Shown: positions 8,109 through 18,193, counted from the first letter of the stretch. The stretch is DNA of 64,000 bases from Pseudomonadota bacterium (GCA_021324885.1 JAJPIF010000024.1:82680-146679), one strand, 5' to 3'. The notes: a model not told the origin generated them from the letters alone. A program made the numbers and translations.

Positions 8109-8732
8109 TTGGTCGCCATCGTTTCCACATATCTCGAGCATTTCACTTATATCGGGATACTGGTTGTGCTGGTGCTGTGCGGTCTGGGACTGCCTGTTCC
8201 CGAGGACGCGGTATTGCTCACCGGCGGTTTTCTGGCCCATCGCGGAATCGTCGAATACCCCGTAACGCTGGTAGTCTCATTCGTGGGAGTTATCACCGGC
8301 GACTGTTCGCTGTATTTTCTGGGGCGGCGCTTTGGCACCGGCCTGCTGCGTTATTTCGCCATTATTCATCCCGGTTCCAAAGGCGGCATCGCCCGGATGC
8401 AATCCTTTATGGATCGCCATGGTCATCGCGCGGTCTTCTATGGGCGGTTCCTGGCCGGATTGCGCGCGCTGGTCTATCTGAGCGCCGGTTCGCTGGGGGT
8501 GCCAATCTCGCGTTTCCTGATGTACGATTTGCTGGGAGCCGTGATTTCCGTTCCGCTCGTGGTTTCGCTCGGTTATCTGTGCGGCGGTGAAATCGAGGAG
8601 ATTCTCCGTTACCTGGGCGGCATCCAGCGCGCCCTGCTCATCCTGGTTGTGCTGTCGGTGTTAATCTGGCTTATGCGTGTATTGGTGATGTCCAGACCGG
8701 TTGGAAAAAATCCGCAGGTGGAGGCTGAGTAG
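8109..8732 (+). CDS. DedA family membrane protein (VTT/SNARE-associated domain)
   Basis: 207 residues with several hydrophobic segments and DedA signatures: GLPVPEDAVLLTGG near residue 29, GDCSLYFLGRRFG near 65, and FYGRFLAGLRALVYLSAG near 115-132, containing the conserved Arg-rich helix. DedA proteins are inner-membrane transporters or flippases, implicated in undecaprenyl phosphate or phospholipid translocation and membrane homeostasis. The start used is TTG at 8109, three bases after the previous stop; no better ATG exists near the family N-terminus. Confidence 0.85.
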   Translation: MVAIVSTYLEHFTYIGILVVLVLCGLGLPVPEDAVLLTGGFLAHRGIVEYPVTLVVSFVGVITGDCSLYFLGRRFGTGLLRYFAIIHPGSKGGIARMQSFMDRHGHRAVFYGRFLAGLRALVYLSAGSLGVPISRFLMYDLLGAVISVPLVVSLGYLCGGEIEEILRYLGGIQRALLILVVLSVLIWLMRVLVMSRPVGKNPQVEAE

Positions 8733-8813
8733 AGGCCCTGGGGGGCCAGGCGGAAAGGCTGCGACGGTGTTGGCCGCAACAATCAAGGAAAACGCCGCGG
8801 CAGGGAACCCGCA

Positions 8814-10280
8814 ATGGAACTGAGGTTTCCAGCTTTAAGTCTCAAAGCCAAGCTGCTGGTGATAATCATTGTACTGCTGGCCGCCACGCTCGGCGCGGTG
8901 GTCGTGATCAGCCTGCGCACGCAGCAGGCGATCGCGCATGCCGAGCAGAAAAACGTCAAGGATCTGGCCGGCGCTATCCAGATCAGCGTCCAGGAACTCA
9001 CCGCGGTGGGCGCCACCGACCGCGACAGCCTGCAAAACTATGTCCGTAACCTGCACAACAGCGGTATCGAGGTTTCGATTGCTTCCAGCGAAAACCTGAT
9101 CATCAACAGCTCCAACCCCAGGCTGATCGGAGCCTCGGTCAATCCCCGCACCAAGCAAATCATAATCAACGCACACTCCAGGTCCGACGCGCGCCGGCCT
9201 GCCCCCTACGACCTGGTTCCGAACAATCGTGAAACGACCGTTTACCTGATTCCGATCGTGGTCGAGGATCACCTGATGGGCTACGTGCAGGTGATTGCGA
9301 ATTTCGGCGACTACACACAACTGCTGAGTCAGGCGCGGGTGCGTCTGGTCACGCTGGCGCTGGTGATTTTCGCCGTCGGTATCGTGCTCTCCTACGCGCT
9401 GGCCGACCGCTACACGCGCCCGATCAAGGTGGTTACCTCTGCCGCCCAGAATATCGCCGCGCGCGGGCTGGAGCCGGTACCCGAGGTGCGCCGGCGCGAC
9501 GAAATCGGACAATTGACCCGCAGCTTCAACGAGATGCTCGATCAGCTCCGGCATGCCCGCGAACGCGAGCATGAACTAAACCAGCTCGAACGCTTTACTG
9601 CTTTGGGTCAGTTGGCTGGTGGGCTGGCGCATGAAATCAAGAATCCGCTGCATTTCATCAGTCTGGCGGTGGACCAGATCCGATCGCGCTACGCCGGGCA
9701 GCTAAGCAACGAGAAGGAGAACTTCCTGCGCCAGATTGCGATGATCAAAGGCGAGATCCATCGTCTGTCGGGACTGATCCAGAACTTTCTCCATTACGGA
9801 AAGCCAATCGAGATCCGCACCGCGCCCACCGATCTGCGCGCGATCGTAAACGACGTGCTGGCATTGTCGGAGTCGCGGCTGAAGAGCCAGCATATCGAGG
9901 TGGTGGAGGAAGACGGCGCGGGCCCGACGATACTCAACGTGGACGCGGAAAAAATTCGCACCTGCTTTCTTAACGTGGTTGCCAACGCCACCCAGGCGAT
10001 GCCTGAGGGGGGAAGCCTCAGGATCGTGTTCGCGCGCAACAATGGATCCCTGCAGGTGAGCTTCGCCGATACCGGCGTAGGGATCGATCCGGAGGTGGCC
10101 AACCGCGTATTCGAGCCGTTTTTCACCACCAAGCGCGAAGGCATCGGTATCGGCCTGTTTTTGTCGAAATCAATCATGGAAAAGCACGGCGGCAACATCA
10201 GGATAGAGCCCAATTCGCCCCCGCCGGGCGCGGTGGTGACGTTTTCGTTTCCGCTCAACGGCGTCCGGCCGCAGGCATAA
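8814..10280 (+). CDS. Sensor histidine kinase (NtrB-like, HAMP)
   Basis: 488 residues. TM1 at about 12-32, a periplasmic sensor region to about 170 with a single-Cache-like look (DSLQNYVRNLHNSGIEVSI), TM2 at about 178-198, HAMP (DRYTRPIKVV onward), HisKA with H-box GGLAHEIKNPLHFIS (phospho-acceptor His273), N-box FLNVVANATQAMP, G1 FADTGVGIDP, and F/G2 FEPFFTTKREGIGIGLFLSK. The gene is 6 bases upstream of a sigma54-type response regulator and is clearly its partner. The signal sensed is unknown. Confidence 0.92.
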   Translation: MELRFPALSLKAKLLVIIIVLLAATLGAVVVISLRTQQAIAHAEQKNVKDLAGAIQISVQELTAVGATDRDSLQNYVRNLHNSGIEVSIASSENLIINSSNPRLIGASVNPRTKQIIINAHSRSDARRPAPYDLVPNNRETTVYLIPIVVEDHLMGYVQVIANFGDYTQLLSQARVRLVTLALVIFAVGIVLSYALADRYTRPIKVVTSAAQNIAARGLEPVPEVRRRDEIGQLTRSFNEMLDQLRHAREREHELNQLERFTALGQLAGGLAHEIKNPLHFISLAVDQIRSRYAGQLSNEKENFLRQIAMIKGEIHRLSGLIQNFLHYGKPIEIRTAPTDLRAIVNDVLALSESRLKSQHIEVVEEDGAGPTILNVDAEKIRTCFLNVVANATQAMPEGGSLRIVFARNNGSLQVSFADTGVGIDPEVANRVFEPFFTTKREGIGIGLFLSKSIMEKHGGNIRIEPNSPPPGAVVTFSFPLNGVRPQA

Positions 10281-10286
10281 CGCATC

Positions 10287-11702
10287 ATGAAAAAAGCTTC
10301 CGTACTGGTAGTTGAAGACAACGATCTGGAACGCCAGATTACCGCCGAGATCCTGCGCGAGGAGGGCTTTGCCGTCGAGGAGGCGGCGAGCGGCAAGCGC
10401 GCGCTGGAACTGCTCACGCTCGGTTCTTTTGACGTCGTGCTCACCGACCTGGTGATGCCCGGAATGTCGGGCGAAGAGTTGCTCGCGACGATCCGTCCCA
10501 AATATCCGGCCACCCAGGTTGTGATGGTGACGGCGCACGGCACCATCGACAGCGCGGTCAAAGCGATGAAGGCGGGGGCGTTCTACTACCTGACCAAGCC
10601 CACCGATCGCGAGACCCTGGTGATGACCGCGCTTAAGGCCGCCGAACTCGCAAATCTGCAACAGGAAAATCTGCTGCTGCGCAGCCGCCTGGAGGGCAAG
10701 CTGCAAATCGAAGGGATCGTCGGCCAGGATCCGGCGATCGAGGAAGTGATCAAAATCGTGCGCAAGGTTGCTCCGTCCAACTCCACCGTTCTGATCGAAG
10801 GCGAGAGCGGGACAGGCAAGGAGATCATCGCGCGGTCGATCCATAAATTGTCGCCGCGGGCTGCGCGGCCGTTCGTAGCGATCAACTGCTCCGCCATCCC
10901 CGAAAATCTGATCGAAAACGAGCTGTTCGGCCATGAACGCGGCGCCTTCACCGGCGCCACCGAGCGCAAGATCGGCCTGATCGAGGCGGCTGACAAATCG
11001 ACGCTCTTCCTCGACGAAATCGCCGATCTCGGGATCTCGTTGCAAGCCAAGCTGCTGCGAGTTCTGCAGGAAAAGGAAGTGCGGCGCGTGGGCGGCAACG
11101 AATCCTTTCATGTTGACGTGCGGCTGGTCGCTGCGACCAATCGCAATCTGGCCGAGGAAGTTGCCGAGCAGCGCTTTCGCGAGGATCTGTTTTACCGTGT
11201 CAACGTGGTGACCATCCAACTGCCGCCGCTGCGCTCGCGCCGCTCCGATATTCCGGTACTGGCCAATCATTTCCTGGCCAGGTACAGCCCCATGGCGGGT
11301 GGACGGGTGAAGGAAGTCAGCCGCGAAGCGATGGAAGTGCTGCTGGATTATTCATGGCCGGGTAATATCCGCCAACTGGAATCCGCCATCGAACGCGCCG
11401 TCCTGTTGTGCGACGGCGATCGGATCACCCCGCGCGATCTGCCGGCTGAAGTATTGGCGAAAAAATCGATTACGCGTCCGAACCTGGGAGAACGCGGTCG
11501 CGCCGAGCGTTTCGAAATCCCCGCCGAAGGAATCAATTTCGACAACCTCGAGCGCGATCTGATCATGCAGGCAATGGAGAAGGCCGATGGCGTAATCGCC
11601 AAGGCGGCGAAAATGCTCGGGATGAGCTACCGGACCCTGCAATACCGTCTGGAAAAGTTCGGAGTCAAGAAGGGCGAATCCCGCGGTCTCGAATCAAAGT
11701 AA
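10287..11702 (+). CDS. Sigma-54-dependent response regulator (NtrC family)
   Basis: 471 residues in three domains. Receiver: phospho-acceptor Asp54 in VVLTDLVMPGMSG. AAA+ sigma54-interaction domain: Walker A GESGTGKE near 172-179, GAFTGA near 219-224, Walker B STLFLDEIADL, arginine-rich FREDLFYRVNV. Fis-type HTH at the C-terminus: AKAAKMLGMSYRTLQYRLEKFGV. An intact GAFTGA loop means it should contact sigma54 and open promoters. It pairs with the upstream kinase; target promoters are not evident in the window. Confidence 0.95.
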   Translation: MKKASVLVVEDNDLERQITAEILREEGFAVEEAASGKRALELLTLGSFDVVLTDLVMPGMSGEELLATIRPKYPATQVVMVTAHGTIDSAVKAMKAGAFYYLTKPTDRETLVMTALKAAELANLQQENLLLRSRLEGKLQIEGIVGQDPAIEEVIKIVRKVAPSNSTVLIEGESGTGKEIIARSIHKLSPRAARPFVAINCSAIPENLIENELFGHERGAFTGATERKIGLIEAADKSTLFLDEIADLGISLQAKLLRVLQEKEVRRVGGNESFHVDVRLVAATNRNLAEEVAEQRFREDLFYRVNVVTIQLPPLRSRRSDIPVLANHFLARYSPMAGGRVKEVSREAMEVLLDYSWPGNIRQLESAIERAVLLCDGDRITPRDLPAEVLAKKSITRPNLGERGRAERFEIPAEGINFDNLERDLIMQAMEKADGVIAKAAKMLGMSYRTLQYRLEKFGVKKGESRGLESK

Positions 11703-11857
11703 GATCTTTTATGCCAGGCTCGTCGGATCGCTTGCACCGGCTTCCACCAAAAAAACGCCCGATCAGCGATAATTGATTCACATTCACTTGACCCTGGTGT
11801 CACAATGGCGGCATGCCCCGAAAAGGGAAACCCTCCAGGCAGTCAAGGAGAACGCCC

Positions 11858-12256
11858 ATGGCGGACGAAAGAAGTGCGTCCAGCAGAAGCGAGGAAAGAA
11901 TGGCCGGCAGAAGCGAAGAACAGCGACGACCATCGGGGACTCGCCATGAGCAACCGCATGCCGACGGCTCTGAGATAATCAATATGGCGTCAACCGCGGG
12001 GCTGATCGGCCTGGCGGCGTTGGTGGTCGAGCCCGAGCTGCTGATCCCGGTCGCCGCCGGAGCCGGACTGGTGTATGCCTCCAGGCTGCTGACCCCGCTT
12101 TTCGAGGCGGTGATGCGTCCCGCGATGAAAACCGTAATCAAAGCCGGATATGCGGTGGCGGCAGGCGCCAGCGAGATGGCGTCCGAGGTATCCGAGTCGA
12201 TGCACGAGGCGGTCGCTGAAGCCAGAGCCGAGCATCAATCCGGTCACACGCCATGA
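11858..12256 (+). CDS. DUF5132-like small protein
   Basis: 132 residues from ATG 11858, chosen because aaggag (11845-11850) lies 7 bases upstream; the frame is open to an ATG at 11813. The N-terminus (about 1-45) is polar and low-complexity (Ser/Glu/Arg-rich). It is followed by a hydrophobic stretch (about 50-80, STAGLIGLAALVVEPELLIP) and an amphipathic Ala/Glu helix (MKTVIKAGYAVAAGASEM, then EVSESMHEAVAEARAE). The hydrophobic-then-KAGY-then-acidic-helix order resembles DUF5132 proteins, which have no known function. It lies alone between the NtrC-like regulator and a convergent amidase. Confidence 0.55.
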   Translation: MADERSASSRSEERMAGRSEEQRRPSGTRHEQPHADGSEIINMASTAGLIGLAALVVEPELLIPVAAGAGLVYASRLLTPLFEAVMRPAMKTVIKAGYAVAAGASEMASEVSESMHEAVAEARAEHQSGHTP

Positions 12257-12336
12257 CCGCCGCCGCGCTGCGCCAAGCCAAAACCGAATGACTGAGTGGC
12301 GGTTGGCTGAAACAACCGCTATTCATTTTTTGCGGC

Positions 12337-13848
12337 TCACACTTTCTCCCAAGAGATGTTTTGCTCGTAGGCGTAAGCGGCGCGCAGCAGCGTGGCGTCT
12401 TCGAAATGGCGTCCGGTCAGCATCAGTCCGACCGGCAACCCGTGCGACTTGGCGCACGGTACGTTGAGCGACGGATGGCCGGTCACGTCGAATGCCGCGG
12501 TGTTGTTGGCGACGTGCCATCCGCGCGCCAGACGGGTTTGCGGATCCAGCTTGGGTTCGTTCTTCAGCGCTTTGCTCGGCGTCGTCGGCATCGCGAGTAT
12601 ATCCACGCGCTGCAGTGCCCGATCGTACTGAGCGCGCAGGTGCGTTCGCAGATTCTGGGCTTTGGCATAAATGCGCCCGTGGTAGCGGCGATTTAGATAG
12701 GTTCCGACCAGCAGATTGACTTTGAGCAGGCGCGGCATGTCGTTGGCGCGCAGCCGCAGGCGCCGGCCCATCTCCTCGGCCAGATGCTCGTTGTAAGGTC
12801 CGTCGATATGATGTACCAGGCCGTTGCCGCGCATCAGCGCCGCCATCCCCTGGGTCGTCACACCCGTCAAAAAACGCGCCGCCCGCCGATGCAGCGGGAT
12901 CGAAATTTCCTCCACGTGCGCTCCCATCCCGGCCAACGCCTGGACCGCCCTGGTGACCGCCGCGTCAACATCGCGCTCCGAGGACTCCCAACCGAAACCT
13001 TCCTTCACCACTCCAATGCGCAGCCCGCTCACACCCTTGTCCAAACCCTGCGTATAGGAAAGACGAGCGTCGCGATTCCCCGTCGCCTGCGGGATCGGAT
13101 CCGCGATCACTTCCAGCAGCAGCGCGACATCGGAGGCCTTGCGCGCCATCGGGCCGATATGATCGATGGTCGGATCGATTCCCAGGATGTTGGTGTAGGG
13201 CACCAGTCCGTGGGTGGGCTTCAGACCGACCACACCGCAGAACGAGGACGGAATGCGAATCGAGCCGCCCTGGTCGCCGCCGATTGTCAGGTCGATATCG
13301 TTATAATAGAGCGCGGAGCCCGAGCCGCCCGAAGAGCCGCCGGTGAGGTAGTCGCGGTTGTGCGGATTGAGCATCGGGCCGAAGGCGCTGCTGTCGCCGC
13401 TGCCGGAAAACGCCATGTCGTCCATGTTGAGTTTAGCGACGATTTCCGCGCCCTCATCCAGCATCCGGGTGACGATGGTGGCGTCGCGGTCCGGGATGTA
13501 GCCGTCGAGCAGCAGCGATCCGCAACTCATCGGAACGCCGGCGACCAGCACGCAGTCCTTCACGCCGACGCGCTTGCCGGCCAGCTTGCCGGTTTTGGCC
13601 CCCTTGACCGAGCATCGCCGCAGGATGGCGTTGAGCGGGTCCTCGTTCGGCCCCGGCCGGTAGCCGGGATCACGTTCATGGTATTTGAGCGGTAGAGCCG
13701 GTTGCGGCATCTGATCGATTTCGTCCAGCCCATGGACCATCGCCTCGATCATGGGCACAAAGTTGTCCAGTTCCTCGTCGGAAAGTTGAAGATGGTTAAG
13801 CGCGGCCAGTTCGATCAGCTCGGCGCGCCCTGGCGCTCGCAATGCCAT
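12337..13848 (-). CDS. Amidase (amidase signature family)
   Basis: 503 residues. The Ser-cisSer-Lys triad of the amidase signature family is present: Lys in GKRVGVKDCVLVAGVP (about residue 97), cis-Ser in TGGSSGGSGSAL (about 170), and nucleophile Ser in GGDQGGSIRIP (about 195). The N-terminal extension (AALNHLQLSDEELDNFVP) resembles aspartyl/glutamyl-tRNA amidotransferase-type helices, but GatB and GatC are absent nearby, so this is more likely a stand-alone amide hydrolase than GatA. A strong ggagg site precedes the ATG. The substrate is unknown. Confidence 0.88.
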   Translation of the reverse strand: MALRAPGRAELIELAALNHLQLSDEELDNFVPMIEAMVHGLDEIDQMPQPALPLKYHERDPGYRPGPNEDPLNAILRRCSVKGAKTGKLAGKRVGVKDCVLVAGVPMSCGSLLLDGYIPDRDATIVTRMLDEGAEIVAKLNMDDMAFSGSGDSSAFGPMLNPHNRDYLTGGSSGGSGSALYYNDIDLTIGGDQGGSIRIPSSFCGVVGLKPTHGLVPYTNILGIDPTIDHIGPMARKASDVALLLEVIADPIPQATGNRDARLSYTQGLDKGVSGLRIGVVKEGFGWESSERDVDAAVTRAVQALAGMGAHVEEISIPLHRRAARFLTGVTTQGMAALMRGNGLVHHIDGPYNEHLAEEMGRRLRLRANDMPRLLKVNLLVGTYLNRRYHGRIYAKAQNLRTHLRAQYDRALQRVDILAMPTTPSKALKNEPKLDPQTRLARGWHVANNTAAFDVTGHPSLNVPCAKSHGLPVGLMLTGRHFEDATLLRAAYAYEQNISWEKV

Positions 13849-14006
13849 TGGCGGTTCCTCCCATCACGGGTGTTGCATCGATCCAGTCCGCGACCCTAGC
13901 GCCATGCGGGGGCGGGAATCCAGTGGCGCTTGCCGCGTCTGCATCTGGTGCGGGATAATACCCGAGCAAGTCCAACAGGTGCGAGAACAACAGGGAGGAC
14001 GCCGGT

Positions 14007-15437
14007 ATGACCTCCGGTAATCAATCTGCGTCGGCAGAGGTTCGTGCGCGCGTCAATCATCCGATTATCGACTCCGACGGCCATGCGGTGGAATTGGGGC
14101 GGGCGCTGTTCGAATGTATCGCTGAGGCCGGGGGCTCCACGATGGTCGACAAGCTGCGGCGGGTGATGCCGGCCAGTTTCGGCGGGCTTACTGATCAGCA
14201 GCGGCGCGAGCGCCGTCTGTGGCGCGGGCCATGGTGGGCGCTGCCGGCGGAGAACACGCTGGATTTGGCCACGGCGACATTCCCCAAGCTGCTGCACGAG
14301 CGTCTGGATGAGATCGGGCTTGATTTCACCGTTCTCTATCCCAGCATGGCGCTGGTGTTTCCCGATATCGAGGATGAGGAGGTGCGGCGCGCCGCCTGCC
14401 GCGGCGCCAACCTCTACTTCGCCCGCTATTTCGGCGAGTATCGCGACCGGATGGAGCCGGTGGCGACGATTCCCATGCATACGCCGGCTGAAGCGATCGA
14501 GGAGCTGCAATGGGCGGTCGGCACGATGGGCTTCAAGGCGGTGGTGATGCCCAGTTTCGTGCGCCGTCGGGTCCCGGCGCTGGGCGATTCGGAAGCGGCG
14601 CGGCGCGCGCTTTGGCTCGATACCTTCTGTATCGACAGCGAATACGATTACGATCCGGTGTGGGCCCGGTGCGTCGAGTTGAAGGTCGCGCCGACCTTCC
14701 ATTCGCTGAGCATGGGGATCGGCTTTCGCGCGTCGATTTCCAATTACATGTACAATCATATCGGCCACTTCGCGGCGTCAGGCGAAGCCTTGTGCAAGGC
14801 GCTGTTCATGGGCGGGGTGACGCGCCGTTTCCCCACCCTGAAGTTCGCCTTTCTTGAAGGGGGAGTGGCGTGGGGCGCCGGATTGTACGCCGACCTGATC
14901 GGCCATTGGGAAAAACGCAACGTGCGCGACGTGCAGCGCTACAATCCGGCCCGGGTGGACCGCGAAATGTTCGTGGATCTGTTCCAGCGCTACGGCGGTA
15001 AGCTGGCGGACGAACGCTTCAAGTCACGCACGATGGTGCTGCCGGTTCCCGATCAGGGCATGGACGTGCGCGACCGCGACGACTGGTCGCAATGCGGTAT
15101 CGAAAAGGCCGAGGACATCCGCGACCTGTTCATCCCGCATTTTTACTTCGGATGCGAAGCGGACGATCCGATGAATGCCACCGCGTTCGATACCAGGCGC
15201 AATCCCTTCGGCGCGCGCCTCAACGCGATTTTCAGCTCCGACATCGGCCATTGGGACGTGCCCGACATGCGTGAGGTAACGCACGAAGCCTATGAGATGG
15301 TCGAGAAGCGGCTTATCGGCGAGGACGACTTCCGCCGCTTCGTATTCGAAAATCCGGCCCGGATGTGGCTGGGAATGAACCCTGACTTCTTCAAGGGCAC
15401 CGTCGTCGAAGCCGCTGCCACCAAGCTGACAGGGTAA
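14007..15437 (+). CDS. Amidohydrolase-2 family metal-dependent hydrolase
   Basis: 476 residues, TIM-barrel amidohydrolase of the ACMSD/2-pyrone-dicarboxylate lactonase type. It starts IIDSDGHAVE, where the usual D-x-H-x-H first-strand metal site is reduced to DSDGH. It retains the catalytic Asp in FSSDIGHWDVPD near residue 413 and a histidine-containing strand APTFHSLSMG near 231. It may hydrolyse or decarboxylate aromatic acids or lactones. A second, shorter relative lies at 25475-26596. The altered first metal site makes the reaction uncertain. Confidence 0.8.
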   Translation: MTSGNQSASAEVRARVNHPIIDSDGHAVELGRALFECIAEAGGSTMVDKLRRVMPASFGGLTDQQRRERRLWRGPWWALPAENTLDLATATFPKLLHERLDEIGLDFTVLYPSMALVFPDIEDEEVRRAACRGANLYFARYFGEYRDRMEPVATIPMHTPAEAIEELQWAVGTMGFKAVVMPSFVRRRVPALGDSEAARRALWLDTFCIDSEYDYDPVWARCVELKVAPTFHSLSMGIGFRASISNYMYNHIGHFAASGEALCKALFMGGVTRRFPTLKFAFLEGGVAWGAGLYADLIGHWEKRNVRDVQRYNPARVDREMFVDLFQRYGGKLADERFKSRTMVLPVPDQGMDVRDRDDWSQCGIEKAEDIRDLFIPHFYFGCEADDPMNATAFDTRRNPFGARLNAIFSSDIGHWDVPDMREVTHEAYEMVEKRLIGEDDFRRFVFENPARMWLGMNPDFFKGTVVEAAATKLTG

Positions 15438-15571
15438 AATGAGGCTCACACTCCGGCGTCATTGTTCGCCGGATTTTTACGCCGGTGGTACGGACCGCCG
15501 TACCCGCAGGGTGGGATCGGATTTTTCCCTGCACAATCCGACCATGCGTCAGCGCGTGAGGAGAAGCCGTC

Positions 15572-16189
15572 ATGATTGAGTTCTACACCTGGGCCACGCC
15601 GAATGGGACCAAGGTTTCGGTTACGCTCGAAGAGATGGGCATCCCGTACGATGTGCATCCGGTGAACCTCGGCAAAAATGAGCAGAAGACGCCCGAGTTT
15701 TTGGCGATCAATCCCAACGGGCGCATCCCCGCGGTCATCGATACGCAAGGGCCGGGCGGCAAACCGCTGACGGTATTCGAATCGGGCGCGATTATGATTT
15801 ATCTGGCCGACAAGACGGGCAAGCTGATGCCGCGCGATCCGGTGCGGCGGATCGAAGCGATCCAGTGGCTGATGTTCCAGATGGCGGGGGTTGGTCCGAT
15901 GTTCGGGCAGCTCGGATGGTTCAAGCGCAACGGCGCCGACAACCAGCAGGCGATCACGCGCTACACCGATGAATCGATTCGTCTGGCCGGTGTGCTCGAG
16001 CAGCGGCTGGGCGAAGCCGAATACCTGGCCGGCGAATATTCCATCGCGGACATCGCGAATTTTACCTGGGTTGGCGTGCTGCCCTTCTTCAACCTGACGC
16101 TGGAGCGATGGCCCAATCTGCGCCGATGGCACGAAGCGATCGCCGCGCGCCCCGCCGTCCAGCGCGGACTCAAAGTGCCGAAGGTCTGA
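15572..16189 (+). CDS. Glutathione S-transferase family protein (YfcG/Ure2p-like)
   Basis: 205 residues. The N-terminal thioredoxin-like domain begins IEFYTWATPNGTKVSVTLEE, with Asn11/Thr9 in place of a catalytic Tyr or Cys, typical of nu-class YfcG-like disulphide reductases. The cis-Pro GRIPAVID and the Glu-Ser glutathione motif VFESGAIMIYLAD are present; the C-terminal helical domain is at about 90-200. A gaggag site precedes the ATG. It overlaps no other gene and is followed closely by a GNAT acetyltransferase, probably in one transcript. Confidence 0.88.
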   Translation: MIEFYTWATPNGTKVSVTLEEMGIPYDVHPVNLGKNEQKTPEFLAINPNGRIPAVIDTQGPGGKPLTVFESGAIMIYLADKTGKLMPRDPVRRIEAIQWLMFQMAGVGPMFGQLGWFKRNGADNQQAITRYTDESIRLAGVLEQRLGEAEYLAGEYSIADIANFTWVGVLPFFNLTLERWPNLRRWHEAIAARPAVQRGLKVPKV

Positions 16190-16204
16190 GCCTTGCCGCG
16201 GCCA

Positions 16205-16630
16205 ATGCCCGAGATAAAACTGGCGTCAAGCGACGATGAGATCAGGGCGTGCTCGTCCGTGATGCGCCAGCTCCGGACGCATATTGCCGAAGCGGATTTC
16301 CTGAAGCGGATCAGATTTCAGCAGCGCAGCGGATACCAGCTCTGTTATCTGACAGAGGAAAACACTGTGCGTTCGGTCGCAGGGTTCCGTTTTATCGAAA
16401 ACCTGGCCAGCGGACGCGTGCTGTACGTGGACGATCTCGTGAGCGCTTGCGGCTCGCGTTCAAACGGCTATGGTCAGAAGGTGCTGGCGTGGCTGGTAGA
16501 GCAGGCCAAGGCAGCGGGTTGCGACACGCTGGAACTTGATTCCGGAGTGCAGCGCTTCGGCGCCCATCGATTCTACTTACGCAACCGCATGGATATCGTC
16601 AGCCATCATTTCAGGATGAACTTGAAGTAG
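16205..16630 (+). CDS. GNAT family N-acetyltransferase
   Basis: About 141 residues from ATG 16205; a TTG at 16193 in the same frame is the alternative. The GNAT acetyl-CoA-binding strand and loop are seen in LYVDDLVSACGSRSNGYGQKVLAWL (about 82-107 of the longer form), where R-x-x-G-x-G/A is replaced by RSNGYG, followed by AKAAGCDTLELDSGVQR and the HRFYLRNRM motif typical of the C-terminal beta-bulge. The acceptor is unknown. It sits 15 bases after the GST gene. Confidence 0.8.
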   Translation: MPEIKLASSDDEIRACSSVMRQLRTHIAEADFLKRIRFQQRSGYQLCYLTEENTVRSVAGFRFIENLASGRVLYVDDLVSACGSRSNGYGQKVLAWLVEQAKAAGCDTLELDSGVQRFGAHRFYLRNRMDIVSHHFRMNLK

Positions 16631-16718
16631 GAGCATTCCGCCGGGTGAGTCGTGGTGAAGGTCCTGGCAGGGTTCGATCCGGCGGCTGCGCTTTTGAATC
16701 GATGGCAGGGGAATCGTT

Positions 16719-17729
16719 ATGAGCAAGCAACCGTCGCTCGACCGGATTGTCGAACTTCAATTTCAGTTCGCGGCCTCCAAGGCGTTTCTGAGCGCCGTGG
16801 AACTGGGCGTGTTCACCGCCTTGTCCGAGGGGCCTTTGGATTACGAAACTTTGCGCGGCCGCCTGGGGCTCCATCCGCGCGCCGCACGCGACTTTTTCGA
16901 TACGCTGGTGGCGCTCGGGGTGCTGGAGCGCGACGGGGAGCGATATGCGAACACCGAGGAAACCGGGTTTTACCTGGTGCGCGGCAAGCCTGACTACGCG
17001 GGCGGGCTGGCCGAGATGGTAAATGCGCGTTTGTATGGACATTGGGGAGCGCTCACCGAAGCTTTGCGGACGGGGACGCCGCAGAACGAAATCGCGGGCG
17101 CCAAAAATACTTTCGACGCGCTCTACAGCGATCCGCGACGGCTCAAGCTATTCCTCAGCGCGATGACCGGAGGCAGTCTGCCGGTTGCCAAAGCCATGGC
17201 GTCGAAATTTCCATGGCGCGACTACCGCACTCTGATTGACGTCGGCACGGCGCAGGGGGCGCTGCCGGTGCAGATCGCGCTGGCGCATCCCCATCTGGCC
17301 TGCGGCGGATTCGACCTGCCGCCGGTAGGCCCGATTTTCGAACAATACGTCGCGTCATTCGGGCTTGAGCAACGCGTGCGCTTTTATCCGGGCGATTTCA
17401 TGAAAGGATCCCTGCCCAACGCCGACGTTCTGGTGATGGGACACATCCTCCATGACTGGAATCTGGAGGAAAAAAAGATGCTGCTCAGGAAGGCATATGA
17501 GGCTCTGCCCGGGGGCGGTGCGCTGATCGTGTACGAGCATCTGATCGATGACGAGCGTCGCAGGAACCTGGGCGGTCTATTGATGAGTCTCAACATGCTG
17601 ATCGAGACGCCCGGCGGCTTCGACTTCACCGGCGCGGATTGCATCCGATGGATGCGCGAAGCGGGCTTCAGTCAGACCCGCGTGGAGCATCTGAGCGGAC
17701 CGCAGTCGATGGTGGTGGCAATCAAATGA
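16719..17729 (+). CDS. COMT-type O-methyltransferase
   Basis: 336 residues. The N-terminal winged-helix dimerisation domain (about 1-105; LFTALSEG-like [20 protein letters not shown]) precedes a class I SAM-binding domain with motif [17 protein letters not shown] near 170-185 and the catalytic-histidine region [19 protein letters not shown] near 238-256. The general-base His in ILHDW is retained. This family methylates hydroxyls on small aromatic or polyketide-like molecules. It is convergent with the next VOC gene (20-base gap). The substrate is unknown. Confidence 0.85.
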   Translation: MSKQPSLDRIVELQFQFAASKAFLSAVELGVFTALSEGPLDYETLRGRLGLHPRAARDFFDTLVALGVLERDGERYANTEETGFYLVRGKPDYAGGLAEMVNARLYGHWGALTEALRTGTPQNEIAGAKNTFDALYSDPRRLKLFLSAMTGGSLPVAKAMASKFPWRDYRTLIDVGTAQGALPVQIALAHPHLACGGFDLPPVGPIFEQYVASFGLEQRVRFYPGDFMKGSLPNADVLVMGHILHDWNLEEKKMLLRKAYEALPGGGALIVYEHLIDDERRRNLGGLLMSLNMLIETPGGFDFTGADCIRWMREAGFSQTRVEHLSGPQSMVVAIK

Positions 17730-17749
17730 AAGCAGTCTTTCAGCTTCAA

Positions 17750-18109
17750 TCAGCCCTTTCGATCGAAGATGAACAGCGGGACCTGATTGGCGGATTTGGG
17801 CTCGACTTCCACGATGCGGCGGCCATTGGCCGCGCGAATCGGTTTGAAGCCGTAGCCCTTCCTGGTCAGCGCCGCGCAGACGGCGTCGATGTCTTCGGCT
17901 TCGAGCCACAGGCCGGACATTCCTTCGGAATCGGATTGCGAGGCGGCTGGGGTCAGTCTGATTTCAGCGTCGGCGATGCTGACGCTGGCGAAGGCGGCGT
18001 CGGGCGCGAGCTTGACGTCCAGTTCAAAATTGTTCCGGTAAATCGACGCCGCGTCTTTGACGTCGGTTGTGGTTACGTCGAGCCGGTCCAGCCGTTTGAG
18101 TTTTGCCAT
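17750..18109 (-). CDS. Small VOC family protein
   Basis: 119 residues, single VOC domain: RLDRLDVTTTDVKDAASIYRNNF at the start, then GLWLEAEDIDAVCAALTRKGY and VPLFIFDRK at the end. Usual His metal ligands are not evident at the first strand (LDRLDV), so it may be a non-catalytic binding protein or a degenerate member. A ggggag ribosome site precedes the ATG. It stands alone in the reverse orientation, upstream of the cupredoxin-like gene transcript. Confidence 0.65.
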   Translation of the reverse strand: MAKLKRLDRLDVTTTDVKDAASIYRNNFELDVKLAPDAAFASVSIADAEIRLTPAASQSDSEGMSGLWLEAEDIDAVCAALTRKGYGFKPIRAANGRRIVEVEPKSANQVPLFIFDRKG

Positions 18110-18193
18110 CGTTATGCTCCCCTAAAGAAGGAAGTGCTGCGCAACACTTGTTTCGGAGCGTTCCCGTGAGGAACAGGCGCTGACGCGGCGCAA

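Noticed and set aside
10170..11270. Minus-strand frame of about 366 codons
   Set aside because: Antisense to the NtrC-like regulator, whose motifs are complete; shadow.
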